IMG/VR virus record: IMGVR_UViG_3300046519_000239
Location: 1 to 35,123 of that record
Origin: a virus
Length of the DNA stretch: 35,123 nucleotides
Strand: one strand, 5' to 3'
Position 1 is the stretch's first letter, and every line of letters begins with the position of its first letter. A program made the translations under genes and the position numbers. The notes under the pieces were generated by a model, which worked only from the letters and a program-made list of their open reading frames with translations, ran no database searches and was not told the origin of the DNA. Positions 12,567 to 18,371 of this stretch are shown here, piece by piece.

Positions 12567-12804
12567 CGTCCAGCCCTCGCGTGATGCGTTCCTCGACTGC
12601 CCACGCGTAGGCCGCGTCCGCCAGCTCCAGCAGCTCGCGCAGATCCTCGGCGTCGATCACCTCCAGACGCCGCGCTTCGTGGGCCAGATCGATCAGGCGC
12701 CGGTGATAGGCGTCCGGCTCCAGCACCAGGGCGTTCTCGTCGTCGGCCAGTTTCTGCCAGTCGGCCAGCGCGCGCTCGCGCTCGGTAAGGGTTTCGGTAG
12801 GCAT
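12559..12804 (-). CDS. Hypothetical acidic helical protein, 81 aa
   Basis: ATG at 12804 with AAAGGAG 5 bases upstream. The sequence begins MPTETLTERERALADWQKLA and is helical and rich in Glu/Arg (DLAHEARRLEVIDAEDLREL). It is the first gene of the leftward accessory operon: repeat array E reaches to within three bases of its ribosome site, so the whole operon may be controlled by the RHH protein. No function recognised. Confidence 0.65.
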   Translation of the reverse strand: MPTETLTERERALADWQKLADDENALVLEPDAYHRRLIDLAHEARRLEVIDAEDLRELLELADAAYAWAVEERITRGLDDA

Positions 12805-12814
12805 GGTTACTCCT

Positions 12815-12846
12815 TTAGCTAATTAGCGTATTCGCTAATGCGCGAA
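12815..12846. repeat. 8-bp phased repeat array E (4 units)
   Basis: TTAGCTAA, TTAGCGTA, TTCGCTAA and TGCGCGAA at 8-bp spacing, filling the gap between the hicB stop and the ribosome site of the 12804 gene. Confidence 0.85.
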
Positions 12847-13269
12847 CTAAGCAGCCTGAACCGTCAGTGTCAGGTGAAGGCCCAGCACCGCCAGTGCCCG
12901 CTCCACCTGCTCGATCTTCGAGCTGTGCAGGAAGTCCACCAGACGATCCACCACCTGCCGCGAACAGGCCAGCCGGTGCGCGAGGTCGACACGGCTCACA
13001 CCCTCATCGAGCATGGCATTCCACAGCATGATTTTCGCCACGGTCAACGCAGGCAGGCGCAGCACCTGGCTACGCTCGTTCGGCGCCGAGGCGGCCGGAA
13101 TCTTGCGGCGCTGCTCGACGTACAACGACAGCGCCGATTCCATGCCGTCCAGGGCTTCGGCCAAAGCCTCGTCCAGGGTGTCGCCCGAGGCGTTCATTTC
13201 CGGGATGTCGCGGCACGACAGCCAGACGCCGGTGGATTCTTCGTGCAGTTCTAGCGGGTACTGATACAT
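12847..13269 (-). CDS. hicB: HicB antitoxin with C-terminal HTH
   Basis: 140 residues from the ATG at 13269 (AGGTGA 7 bases before); the frame is open further upstream but overlaps hicA. The N-terminus MYQYPLELHEESTGVWLSCR and DIPEMNASGDTLDEALAEALDGM are the HicB RNase-H-like fold. Residues about 90-125 (LDEGVSRVDLAHRLACSRQVVDRLVD) form an XRE-type HTH for autoregulation. It neutralises HicA. The order is toxin first, and the promoter-proximal tandem palindromes at 13520-13555 are the probable operator. Confidence 0.9.
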   Translation of the reverse strand: MYQYPLELHEESTGVWLSCRDIPEMNASGDTLDEALAEALDGMESALSLYVEQRRKIPAASAPNERSQVLRLPALTVAKIMLWNAMLDEGVSRVDLAHRLACSRQVVDRLVDFLHSSKIEQVERALAVLGLHLTLTVQAA

Positions 13270-13300
13270 GGCTTCACCTGTCAGGGGGTACAGCCAAGCC

Positions 13301-13483
13301 TCAATCCTTGAGGCCCAGCTGTTTGATCGTCTTCTTGCGCAACCCTTCGTGCATTTCCTTGCTGCCGTGGTCCGCAAAGATGGTCGATTTGCCATTCAAG
13401 TACACCTTGAAGTGACTGCCCTTGGCCGGTTTGAATTCCGCGCCTTGGGCCAACAACCACCGCCGAAACTCGCTGCACTTCAT
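13301..13483 (-). CDS. hicA: HicA mRNA-interferase toxin
   Basis: 60 residues from the ATG at 13483 with an AAGGGA site. The sequence MKCSEFRRWLLAQGAEFKPA then GSHFKVYLNGKSTIFADHGSKEMHEGL is the dsRBD-like HicA fold, including the conserved GSH motif whose His is catalytic. It cleaves mRNA when not bound by HicB. A 31-bp gap separates it from hicB. On a phage-plasmid it could serve stability or defence; which is not shown. Confidence 0.9.
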   Translation of the reverse strand: MKCSEFRRWLLAQGAEFKPAKGSHFKVYLNGKSTIFADHGSKEMHEGLRKKTIKQLGLKD

Positions 13484-13519
13484 TGCTGATGTCCCTTGCC
13501 GTTTCGGTGACGCCATTAT

Positions 13520-13555
13520 GCAACACTTGTGTTGCCTTCGCAACACTTGTGTTGC
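13520..13555. promoter_or_regulatory. HicB operator, two tandem palindromes
   Basis: Two identical 16-bp sites, GCAACACTTGTGTTGC, at 13520-13535 and 13540-13555 (arms GCAACAC/GTGTTGC around TT). Their centres are 20 bp apart, two helical turns. They lie 37 bp upstream of hicA. Confidence 0.85.
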
Positions 13556-13556
13556 A

Positions 13557-14789
13557 TTAAAGATCCTCGTTACCCGTAACGCCCAGCTCACCCGGTTGCG
13601 GCCGGTAGTCGGTCGACAGCCCGGCTGTGCGCAGACGCTGTTCCCACAAGGCAATGGCGCCGTGCGCCTTGTTGCGCTCGCTTTCGAGCAAGGCGTTTTC
13701 ACGTTTCAAGGCGGTCAACTCGCGCTGCATGGCATTGAGCCGGTCGATCATGCCCGCGCTGCGTTCGTATTCGTCGTTGTACGCCTTCCAGCCGCGCTTG
13801 CGCTCGCTTTCACGGTGCTTTTCCGTCACCAGCACCGCCGGATCTTCGCCCAGCTGGTCGAACGACTGCGCGCCCTTGAACCACGGCGCGCCACGAAAAA
13901 TCGGCTCCAGCCATTCGCGGACACACGCTGTCCCTTGGTGGTCCAGATCCTTGCGTACGGTCCAATACACATCTACGGCGCACCACAGATACGCCACGGC
14001 ATCATCCGGCAGCTGCACCGTTCTTAAGCCCTGTTGCGCGGCCTGCTTTTTCTGCTCGGTCTGACGCCTGCGAAACTCGCGCTGTCTTTCCGCATTACTC
14101 TTGGCCTTAGGCTTGTCGGATTCGGGCGCATCGCCAAACATCGCCAGCTGCCCGTCCGGCAGGATGCCCGCCAGGGCACCGGCCAGCCATTTAGGGTGTG
14201 GCTCGGGGCTGGTGAACACAAAGGCATCGGCCTTGATAGCCTTGGGCTTGCCCTCGCCCTCGATCAGCTCGATCACCGCCCGGCGCACGGCCTGATCAAA
14301 GGTTTCACCCAGGTGCGAAGTTGCGGTAACCCCGTGATGGCGGTAGCCCGTCTCACTCAGAAAAGGCTTGTCCAGGTCCACGGCGTTCAGGTCGATTGAG
14401 TGATGGTTGCCCAGCCCCTCCCTGACTTTCACGCGAATGCGCATGCCGTCGACCTCCAGCAGAAACTCGCCCATCTGGCCCCAGCGCGGCACCTGCCCCG
14501 GAGTGGCCGCTACCGCTCGTGCCAAGACGTGACCCGCGCTGTTTTCGTCGGCCATGCTGCCAAACAGGGTGTTGCCATTGAGCACGTAAACCAGCGCCTC
14601 ATAGCCGTCATGGGTCGCGTCCAGCTCCGCAACATCCCCCGCCAAAACCGCGTCGTGATGACGCTCAACCAGGGCCCGCGCCCGTGCCGGAAACTCGGCC
14701 GGGTCCACGCCTTCCAGTTGCGACACCAGCGCCTGAAACGCTGGGCTTTCTTCTCGCGGAACGTACTTATATGGGGGTTTGCGGGCCAT
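13557..14789 (-). CDS. 410-aa plasmid/phage-associated protein of unknown function
   Basis: ATG at 14789 with TGGAG 9 bases before. Residues about 65-160 (YEALVYVLNGNTLFG, MADENSAGHVLARAVAA, WGQMGEFLLEVDGMRIRV, SETGYRHHGV) form a block that I associate with uncharacterised proteins on Pseudomonas plasmids and islands, some next to antirestriction genes. The middle is Arg/Gln-rich (KSNAERQREFRRRQTEQKKQAAQQ), and the C-terminal third is a coiled coil (MIDRLNAMQRELTALKRENALL). Its promoter (TTGCGC-16-TAGAAT, 14853-14826) lies inside array F, so it is probably controlled by the RHH protein. A counter-defence role is speculation. Confidence 0.7.
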   Translation of the reverse strand: MARKPPYKYVPREESPAFQALVSQLEGVDPAEFPARARALVERHHDAVLAGDVAELDATHDGYEALVYVLNGNTLFGSMADENSAGHVLARAVAATPGQVPRWGQMGEFLLEVDGMRIRVKVREGLGNHHSIDLNAVDLDKPFLSETGYRHHGVTATSHLGETFDQAVRRAVIELIEGEGKPKAIKADAFVFTSPEPHPKWLAGALAGILPDGQLAMFGDAPESDKPKAKSNAERQREFRRRQTEQKKQAAQQGLRTVQLPDDAVAYLWCAVDVYWTVRKDLDHQGTACVREWLEPIFRGAPWFKGAQSFDQLGEDPAVLVTEKHRESERKRGWKAYNDEYERSAGMIDRLNAMQRELTALKRENALLESERNKAHGAIALWEQRLRTAGLSTDYRPQPGELGVTGNEDL

Positions 14790-14825
14790 TTCAGCGACTC
14801 CAAGAACGCCAGATTCAATACGAAC

Positions 14826-14853
14826 ATTCTATCTGTTTAGCTAATTCGCGCAA
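14826..14853 (-). promoter_or_regulatory. Promoter of the 410-aa gene
   Basis: On the minus strand TTGCGC (14853-14848), a 16-bp spacer and TAGAAT (14831-14826). It has the same -35 and spacer length as the parA promoter, and array F covers it. Confidence 0.6.
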
Positions 14854-14876
14854 TAGCTAATTCGCTAATTCGCTTA
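14837..14876. repeat. 8-bp phased repeat array F (5 units)
   Basis: TTAGCTAA, TTCGCGCA, ATAGCTAA, TTCGCTAA and TTCGCTTA at exact 8-bp spacing. A palindrome variant, GTGACGCGTCAC (14886-14897), lies 10 bp to the right. Confidence 0.85.
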
Positions 14877-14912
14877 AATGCGTAGGTGACGCGTCACAAC
14901 GTCTCGGATTGC

Positions 14913-15116
14913 ATGTCCGACCACCCGCGCGCAGCCATCGAGCCACGGTGCCGGATCTGCGGAAAACCCCCAAACCTCAAGGAAACGCCCAGGGCCCGCA
15001 AGCGGCTCGACAAGAGCTGTCCGCACACATCGCATCAGGAGGAAAAGAAAACGCCTGAAAGGGCGCCACGGGCGGCAAGGGATGGATGCAGACAGGAAGG
15101 CGACCCCTTCCGCTGA
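14913..15116 (+). CDS. Possible small Cys/His protein, 67 aa
   Basis: ATG at 14913 with a weak GGA site. The frame starts MSDHPRAAIEPRCRICGKPP and has CRIC plus CPHTSH, which could chelate zinc, and then a charged tail. It is the only rightward frame in this gap with a protein-like start and starts just after array F. The second half has the base composition of the surrounding non-coding DNA. Doubtful. Confidence 0.35.
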   Translation: MSDHPRAAIEPRCRICGKPPNLKETPRARKRLDKSCPHTSHQEEKKTPERAPRAARDGCRQEGDPFR

Positions 15117-15418
15117 TCACTGGAGCGTAGCGACCTACCTGCCAACGGCGGCGCGTGAAGGAGCGAAGGGCCGTCGCGCGGTATTTCGGGAGTGCTCGGT
15201 GGTATCGGCCCACAGCGACTGGAAGGCGCCTCACTGAAGGAACGGCGGCGGCAATGTTTAACCAGACTGCCCCGCGCCTTGGCGCGAAGTGGGCAGGCCA
15301 TTTTGCGGTTGCGAAGCGACCGCGTAGATAAACTGCTCTCGGCTTGCCGAGGCGTTAATAGGCTAGCCGCAGGCTGGCCCAAGATCTTTAGAAGGAAAGT
15401 AGGAAAAGAACATTGCCG

Positions 15419-15466
15419 ACTTAATTCACCTTCTCACCTACTTAATAGGCGGCTCTACCACTTAAT
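15419..15466 (+). repeat. Three phased ACTTAAT repeats
   Basis: ACTTAAT at 15419, 15440 and 15460, each preceded by a C two bases upstream; spacings of 21 and 20 bp put them on the same face of the helix. Possible iterons or unwinding element. Confidence 0.6.
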
Positions 15467-15498
15467 TTTCCAGCCGCGCGGCTCGATGCCTGGCGGCC

Positions 15499-15507
15499 TG
15501 TGAATAA
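15499..15507 (-). promoter_or_regulatory. DnaA box
   Basis: TGTGAATAA is the complement of TTATTCACA, an exact match to the TTATNCACA consensus, 33 bp from the last ACTTAAT repeat. Confidence 0.55.
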
Positions 15508-15599
15508 GTGTCGAGCGGCGGTCTGATTGAGGCGTGTCAGGCGTGATTTTGAGGCGGATGGAAGGCGTTGCAGGGGGGAAGTAAGGGGCTAGGTATGAC

Positions 15600-15638
15600 A
15601 AAGCCTCGGCGCGACCACGGCGGGTCGCCCGAGGCTTT
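15600..15638. terminator. Long stem-loop after rep
   Basis: AAGCCTCGG ... CCGAGGCTT encloses GCGACC/GGTCGC, a nearly continuous stem, 40 bp after the rep stop codon. Terminator for rep or an origin structure. Confidence 0.65.
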
Positions 15639-15677
15639 CGGGGGAGAGGTTTGCTATCGGGGAAGGGATGCGCCGGG

Positions 15678-16778
15678 TTAGGCGTCGAATCGTCGTCGTC
15701 GCCATTCGGCGCCCGACAGCCCGCCGTATTTGGTGAACAGGTCCACGTTCTCTTTGCCGACCAGCTTGCGGCCCAGCTGGGCCTCGATCTTCAGCTTGAA
15801 CGCTTTGACATAGGCGTCATAGTCGCCCTTGAGGCTTTCCGTGCTGTTGTCCGGCTCGACGGTGGCCGGGAACTGGTTCTTGCGTACTGTCTTCGTGCTC
15901 AGCTGCTTGTGGACGCGCTCGCTTTGAATCTCGCGAGCTAGCTGTTCCTCCTCGTCCTTGCTTTGAATGCCGACCAGCGCGGCGCCGCCCAGGAACTCGC
16001 TGACCTTGCGGGTGGCCTTCTTGCGCGCACTTTCCATGGCGGCCTTGGTGTAGCCACCCAGCAGGCGGAGAAACTTCTGACTGACCGTCTTGATGGCCGG
16101 TCGGCCGCGCATGCCTTCCTCGGTGATTTCGTACTGCTCAAACACGTCGATCACGCCAGCGGTCTTGAGCTTGTGGATACCGCGCCAGAAGCGCGAGCAC
16201 GCCACATGCTCGATCTGCTCGGGGTCGTTCGGGTTGGCCTCGGGTCGCGTGAGACCGCTACGGCGGGCCAGCTCGTTAAATGACAGATTCTTGAACTCGC
16301 CACGGATCGTGTAGTGGCCCACACGCAACGATTTCAGATCCAGCGCAGCAAAGATTGCGCACAGAATCAGAATCTCCGCCTCGCGGGTTTCGCTGCGGTT
16401 TTGACGTGGCGAACCATCAGTGTTCTTTTTTCCGCTCAGATAGGCCAGCAGGGGCACTGACGCCGGATCTGCGAAATACGCCTGCGCCTTCTCAATCAGC
16501 CGGTCGAGGACGCGGATGCGAAAACCTGTTTTGGTTTGAGGCAACGACAAACGACTAAGCGCCAGAGCGTCTGGGCTATGCCCACAACGGTTACCGGTGC
16601 CCAAATGCTTGCCATCATATTTGTACTTGCGACTCCCCCACATAAATGCGGGGAATTCGCCAGGACCGTTTTCGGCCGCGACGCTCATCCAGCTATCCCT
16701 GTAGTAACGGGCTTGCTTAGAAGGCGATGGGTGGATAAACTTCGGACTTGTGAGGTCGTCTGAAGCTTTTTTGTTCAC
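15678..16778 (-). CDS. Plasmid-type replication initiator (RepA-like)
   Basis: 366 residues from a GTG at 16778 with a poor ribosome site. The central region (SETREAEILILCAIFAALDLKSLRVG, FKNLSFNELARRSGL, SRFWRGIHKLKTAGVIDVFEQYEI) has the winged-helix pattern of IncFII/RepA-type plasmid initiators: a helix ending in a xxRVG turn, an LAxxxGL HTH and a RAxxxLxxxGLI-like wing helix. The C-terminus is basic and helical. It should open a nearby origin, probably the gene-free 15.1-15.6 kb region. It stands directly downstream of the lysis genes on the same strand, so late transcription could raise its dose. An antisense RNA is predicted across the start. The exact plasmid family needs a profile search. 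Confidence 0.7.
   Translation of the reverse strand: MNKKASDDLTSPKFIHPSPSKQARYYRDSWMSVAAENGPGEFPAFMWGSRKYKYDGKHLGTGNRCGHSPDALALSRLSLPQTKTGFRIRVLDRLIEKAQAYFADPASVPLLAYLSGKKNTDGSPRQNRSETREAEILILCAIFAALDLKSLRVGHYTIRGEFKNLSFNELARRSGLTRPEANPNDPEQIEHVACSRFWRGIHKLKTAGVIDVFEQYEITEEGMRGRPAIKTVSQKFLRLLGGYTKAAMESARKKATRKVSEFLGGAALVGIQSKDEEEQLAREIQSERVHKQLSTKTVRKNQFPATVEPDNSTESLKGDYDAYVKAFKLKIEAQLGRKLVGKENVDLFTKYGGLSGAEWRRRRFDA
16713..16741 (+). promoter_or_regulatory. Antisense promoter inside the 5' end of rep
   Basis: TTGCTT (16713-16718), 17-bp spacer, TAAACT (16736-16741), pointing against rep. Confidence 0.55.
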
Positions 16779-16824
16779 CGATCACCGAGAACCCTAGGCC
16801 TGCCAGCCTGGGGTTTTCTTTTTT
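16748..16824 (+). ncRNA. Predicted antisense RNA controlling rep
   Basis: The promoter at 16713-16741 and a rightward terminator at 16790-16824 bracket a transcript of about 75 nt, complementary to the rep start codon (16776-16778), its ribosome site and first codons. The terminator has a 10-bp stem (AACCCTAGGC with GCCTGGGGTT, one G-T pair) followed by a broken run of T. This is the arrangement of countertranscript copy-number control in RepA plasmids, but here the RNA covers the start codon itself. Confidence 0.6.
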
Positions 16825-17072
16825 CTAAACCCTTGTTTTTTCTAGATTCTTTTTTTCGGCCTCATGGCCGCGTGCCAAAAGAATATCAAAGCCGCTTCGG
16901 CTTGAACATCAAAACTGTTTAAATTTTTTCTCCAGCCGTCGCCAAGCCCGGGGCACAGCCCCTGCCAACGCCGCAAAAATACCCTGCGGACAGCTGATAA
17001 AGCTGCCCGATAGTAGCCGCCTGATCGCACGCGAGCAAAGTTTTCATTCGCATGACGGCCCGACGGCCGGTA
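16825..17072 (-). other. rep leader, non-coding and highly structured
   Basis: About 250 bp between the spanin genes and the antisense terminator. On the rep-sense strand it holds the stems CAGCT/AGCTG (about 16991-17006), GGGGC/GCCCC (16950-16962), AGCCG/CGGCT (about 16890-16904) and CGGCC/GGCCG (about 16858-16871). A 62-codon open frame (16842-17030) could be a leader peptide but lacks an ATG and a good ribosome site. Structure suggests post-transcriptional control of rep. Confidence 0.5.
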
Positions 17073-17636
17073 TCAAGGCCCAGCCTTGCCGCCGCTAGCC
17101 TCCCACACCTCTCGCACCCAGCCCTGACACGCAGCCAACGCAGTCAATCCTTCGTCGCCGTCGCCGGTGATGGCGACAATTCGTTGAGCATGCGCTGGGT
17201 CAAGTTCGGCGCGCGTTCCTGCATGAACCACGCCGCCGGAGCCGGGAGCGGCTTGCAGCCCACCACCTCCGGACTGGGCGCCGGTTGCGGCAAGGAGGAC
17301 TGACAGCCGCAGCTCAGAAGTAGCAAGGCGACTGGTAAGGACTTTCTGATTTTGCTGAACACCGCTTAACTCCTTGAAATGGGTTTCATCGTTGGCCTTC
17401 AAACGGCCCTCCAGCGCCTGACGCTTGCCTTCGGCATCAGTGAGCCAGGCCAGCACGTCTTGGGCGCGCAACGCGGCGTCACGCGCCACCGCTGCCGACT
17501 GCGCGGACAACTGCGCCTCATATCGCCATGCCTGAACCGTCCACGCTCCAGCGGCGCCGAGGCCCGCTATCAGCAGCAGGAACAGGCCGACAGCCAAGGC
17601 GCGGTATTGCGCCGGAATCAGATCGAGGACGGACAT
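17073..17636 (-). CDS. Rz: Rz-like inner-membrane spanin
   Basis: 187 residues starting MSVLDLIPAQYRALAVGLFL. One N-terminal membrane segment (about residues 14-36) with little cytoplasmic tail is followed by a periplasmic coiled coil (ARDAALRAQDVLAWLTDAEGKRQALEGRLKAN). This is the i-spanin plan (Rz/DUF2514-like). With the lipoprotein Rz1 it fuses inner and outer membranes at the last step of lysis. It overlaps the endolysin stop by 19 bp, and Rz1 is nested inside it in another frame. Confidence 0.85.
   Translation of the reverse strand: MSVLDLIPAQYRALAVGLFLLLIAGLGAAGAWTVQAWRYEAQLSAQSAAVARDAALRAQDVLAWLTDAEGKRQALEGRLKANDETHFKELSGVQQNQKVLTSRLATSELRLSVLLAATGAQSGGGGLQAAPGSGGVVHAGTRAELDPAHAQRIVAITGDGDEGLTALAACQGWVREVWEASGGKAGP
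17144..17362 (-). CDS. Rz1: Rz1-like outer-membrane lipoprotein spanin, nested in Rz
   Basis: 72 residues, wholly inside Rz in a different frame. MFSKIRKSLPVALLLLSCGC is a lipoprotein signal peptide with the lipobox LLSC (Cys 18). The mature part is short and proline-rich (SLPQPAPSPE, PLPAPAAW), as in o-spanins. Nested Rz1 is a well-known arrangement in lambda-like and P2-like phages. Confidence 0.85.
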   Translation of the reverse strand: MFSKIRKSLPVALLLLSCGCQSSLPQPAPSPEVVGCKPLPAPAAWFMQERAPNLTQRMLNELSPSPATATKD

Positions 17637-18277
17637 AACACCCCCTTGGCGGTCTTCCAGAGGTCGCGGCGCTCCTGCGCGCCATTGCCGCCGCCGTTGA
17701 TCACGCGGCTGATACGGTCGAACAGGCCCGCGTCGGCCAGCTCGTTAAGGCCTCGATCCCACCAGAACCAGGCCGCCGAATATGCGGCGTATTCGGGCTG
17801 CTCCAGCAGCTCGGGGTGTTCCAGCAACGGCAGGCCCATGGCAACCCCGGCAATCCGGTAGTTATCGCGAAAGGTGATGCCGATCAGGCCACGGGCTCGG
17901 AACCGCCAGCCGTCTCCGGACGCTTCATCGCCGTTACCGTAACGGCCACCATAAGCACGGTTAGCGAGCTTTTCCGGCTTGCAGACATAGCCCTTGGCGA
18001 ATTCGATTTCCGCCGGATCAACGACGCCGTTGTGATTGAGGTCAAAGCCATACTTGAACAGCCTGGCTACGCGCTCCGGATCTTTGTAATACAGATCCTC
18101 GGTCGATTTGCGCAGCTGGCCGGACTCATGCCCGACCTGCGCCAGAAAGGCCGCTTGCCGCTCCGGCGTGTTGATGCTGTAGCGCGCCATTGCACGGTTA
18201 AGGGCAGGAACAAAAACGCCCGCAACAGGGCGGGCGTTCGGCAGGATTGCCAGCAGTTGCGATTCGGTAATGGGCAT
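17618..18277 (-). CDS. GH19-type endolysin with an EF-hand-like insert
   Basis: 219 residues. The start MPITESQLLAILPNARPVAG and the FLAQVGHESGQLRKSTEDLYY block, with catalytic Glu in HESG, are typical of phage GH19 (chitinase/lysozyme-like) endolysins. RFRARGLIGITFRDNYRIAG and WFWWDRGLNELAD are also family blocks. It cleaves the glycan strands of peptidoglycan. Residues 79-90 (DLNHNGVVDPAE) fit the EF-hand calcium loop D-x-N-x-N-G-x-V-x-x-x-E, an insert seen in some phage lysins. There is no signal peptide, so it depends on the holin for export. A variant palindrome, GTTACCGTAAC, lies at 17933-17943. Confidence 0.9.
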   Translation of the reverse strand: MPITESQLLAILPNARPVAGVFVPALNRAMARYSINTPERQAAFLAQVGHESGQLRKSTEDLYYKDPERVARLFKYGFDLNHNGVVDPAEIEFAKGYVCKPEKLANRAYGGRYGNGDEASGDGWRFRARGLIGITFRDNYRIAGVAMGLPLLEHPELLEQPEYAAYSAAWFWWDRGLNELADAGLFDRISRVINGGGNGAQERRDLWKTAKGVLCPSSI

Positions 18278-18313
18278 CGATCGGTGTCCGGAATATGAAT
18301 GTGCAGAAACACA

Positions 18314-18336
18314 AAGGCCCCGAATAACGGGGCCTT
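18314..18336 (-). terminator. Intergenic hairpin before the endolysin gene
   Basis: AAGGCCCCG/CGGGGCCTT stem between gene D and the endolysin; the T tract on the minus strand is interrupted (TTTGTGTTT), so it is probably an attenuator. Confidence 0.65.
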
Positions 18337-18371
18337 GATGGGTGATCGGCGGTCGGAACGGACAGCCGCGG

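Larger units (their letters stand above)
15117..15677. other. Probable replication origin (oriV) region downstream of rep
   Basis: About 560 bp without a gene on either strand. It contains several perfect small hairpins (for example CTCGGC/GCCGAG at about 15339-15352), three phased ACTTAAT repeats, a DnaA-box match and a long stem-loop at the rep end. Origins of IncFII-like RepA plasmids lie just downstream of rep and include a DnaA box. The assignment is by content and position. Confidence 0.55.

Noticed and set aside
11466-12584. Long plus-strand open frame (372 codons) opposite the small-gene cluster
   Set aside because: Antisense shadow of several minus-strand genes that have ribosome sites, short overlaps and recognisable motifs; typical of GC-rich DNA.
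14886-14897. GTGACGCGTCAC as a matS site for MatP
   Set aside because: matS is 13 bp with GTGAC-N3-GTCAC; this has a 2-bp centre and clearly belongs to the element's own palindrome family.
16842-17030. 62-codon frame in the rep leader
   Set aside because: No ATG or good ribosome site and heavy secondary structure; mentioned only as a possible leader peptide.
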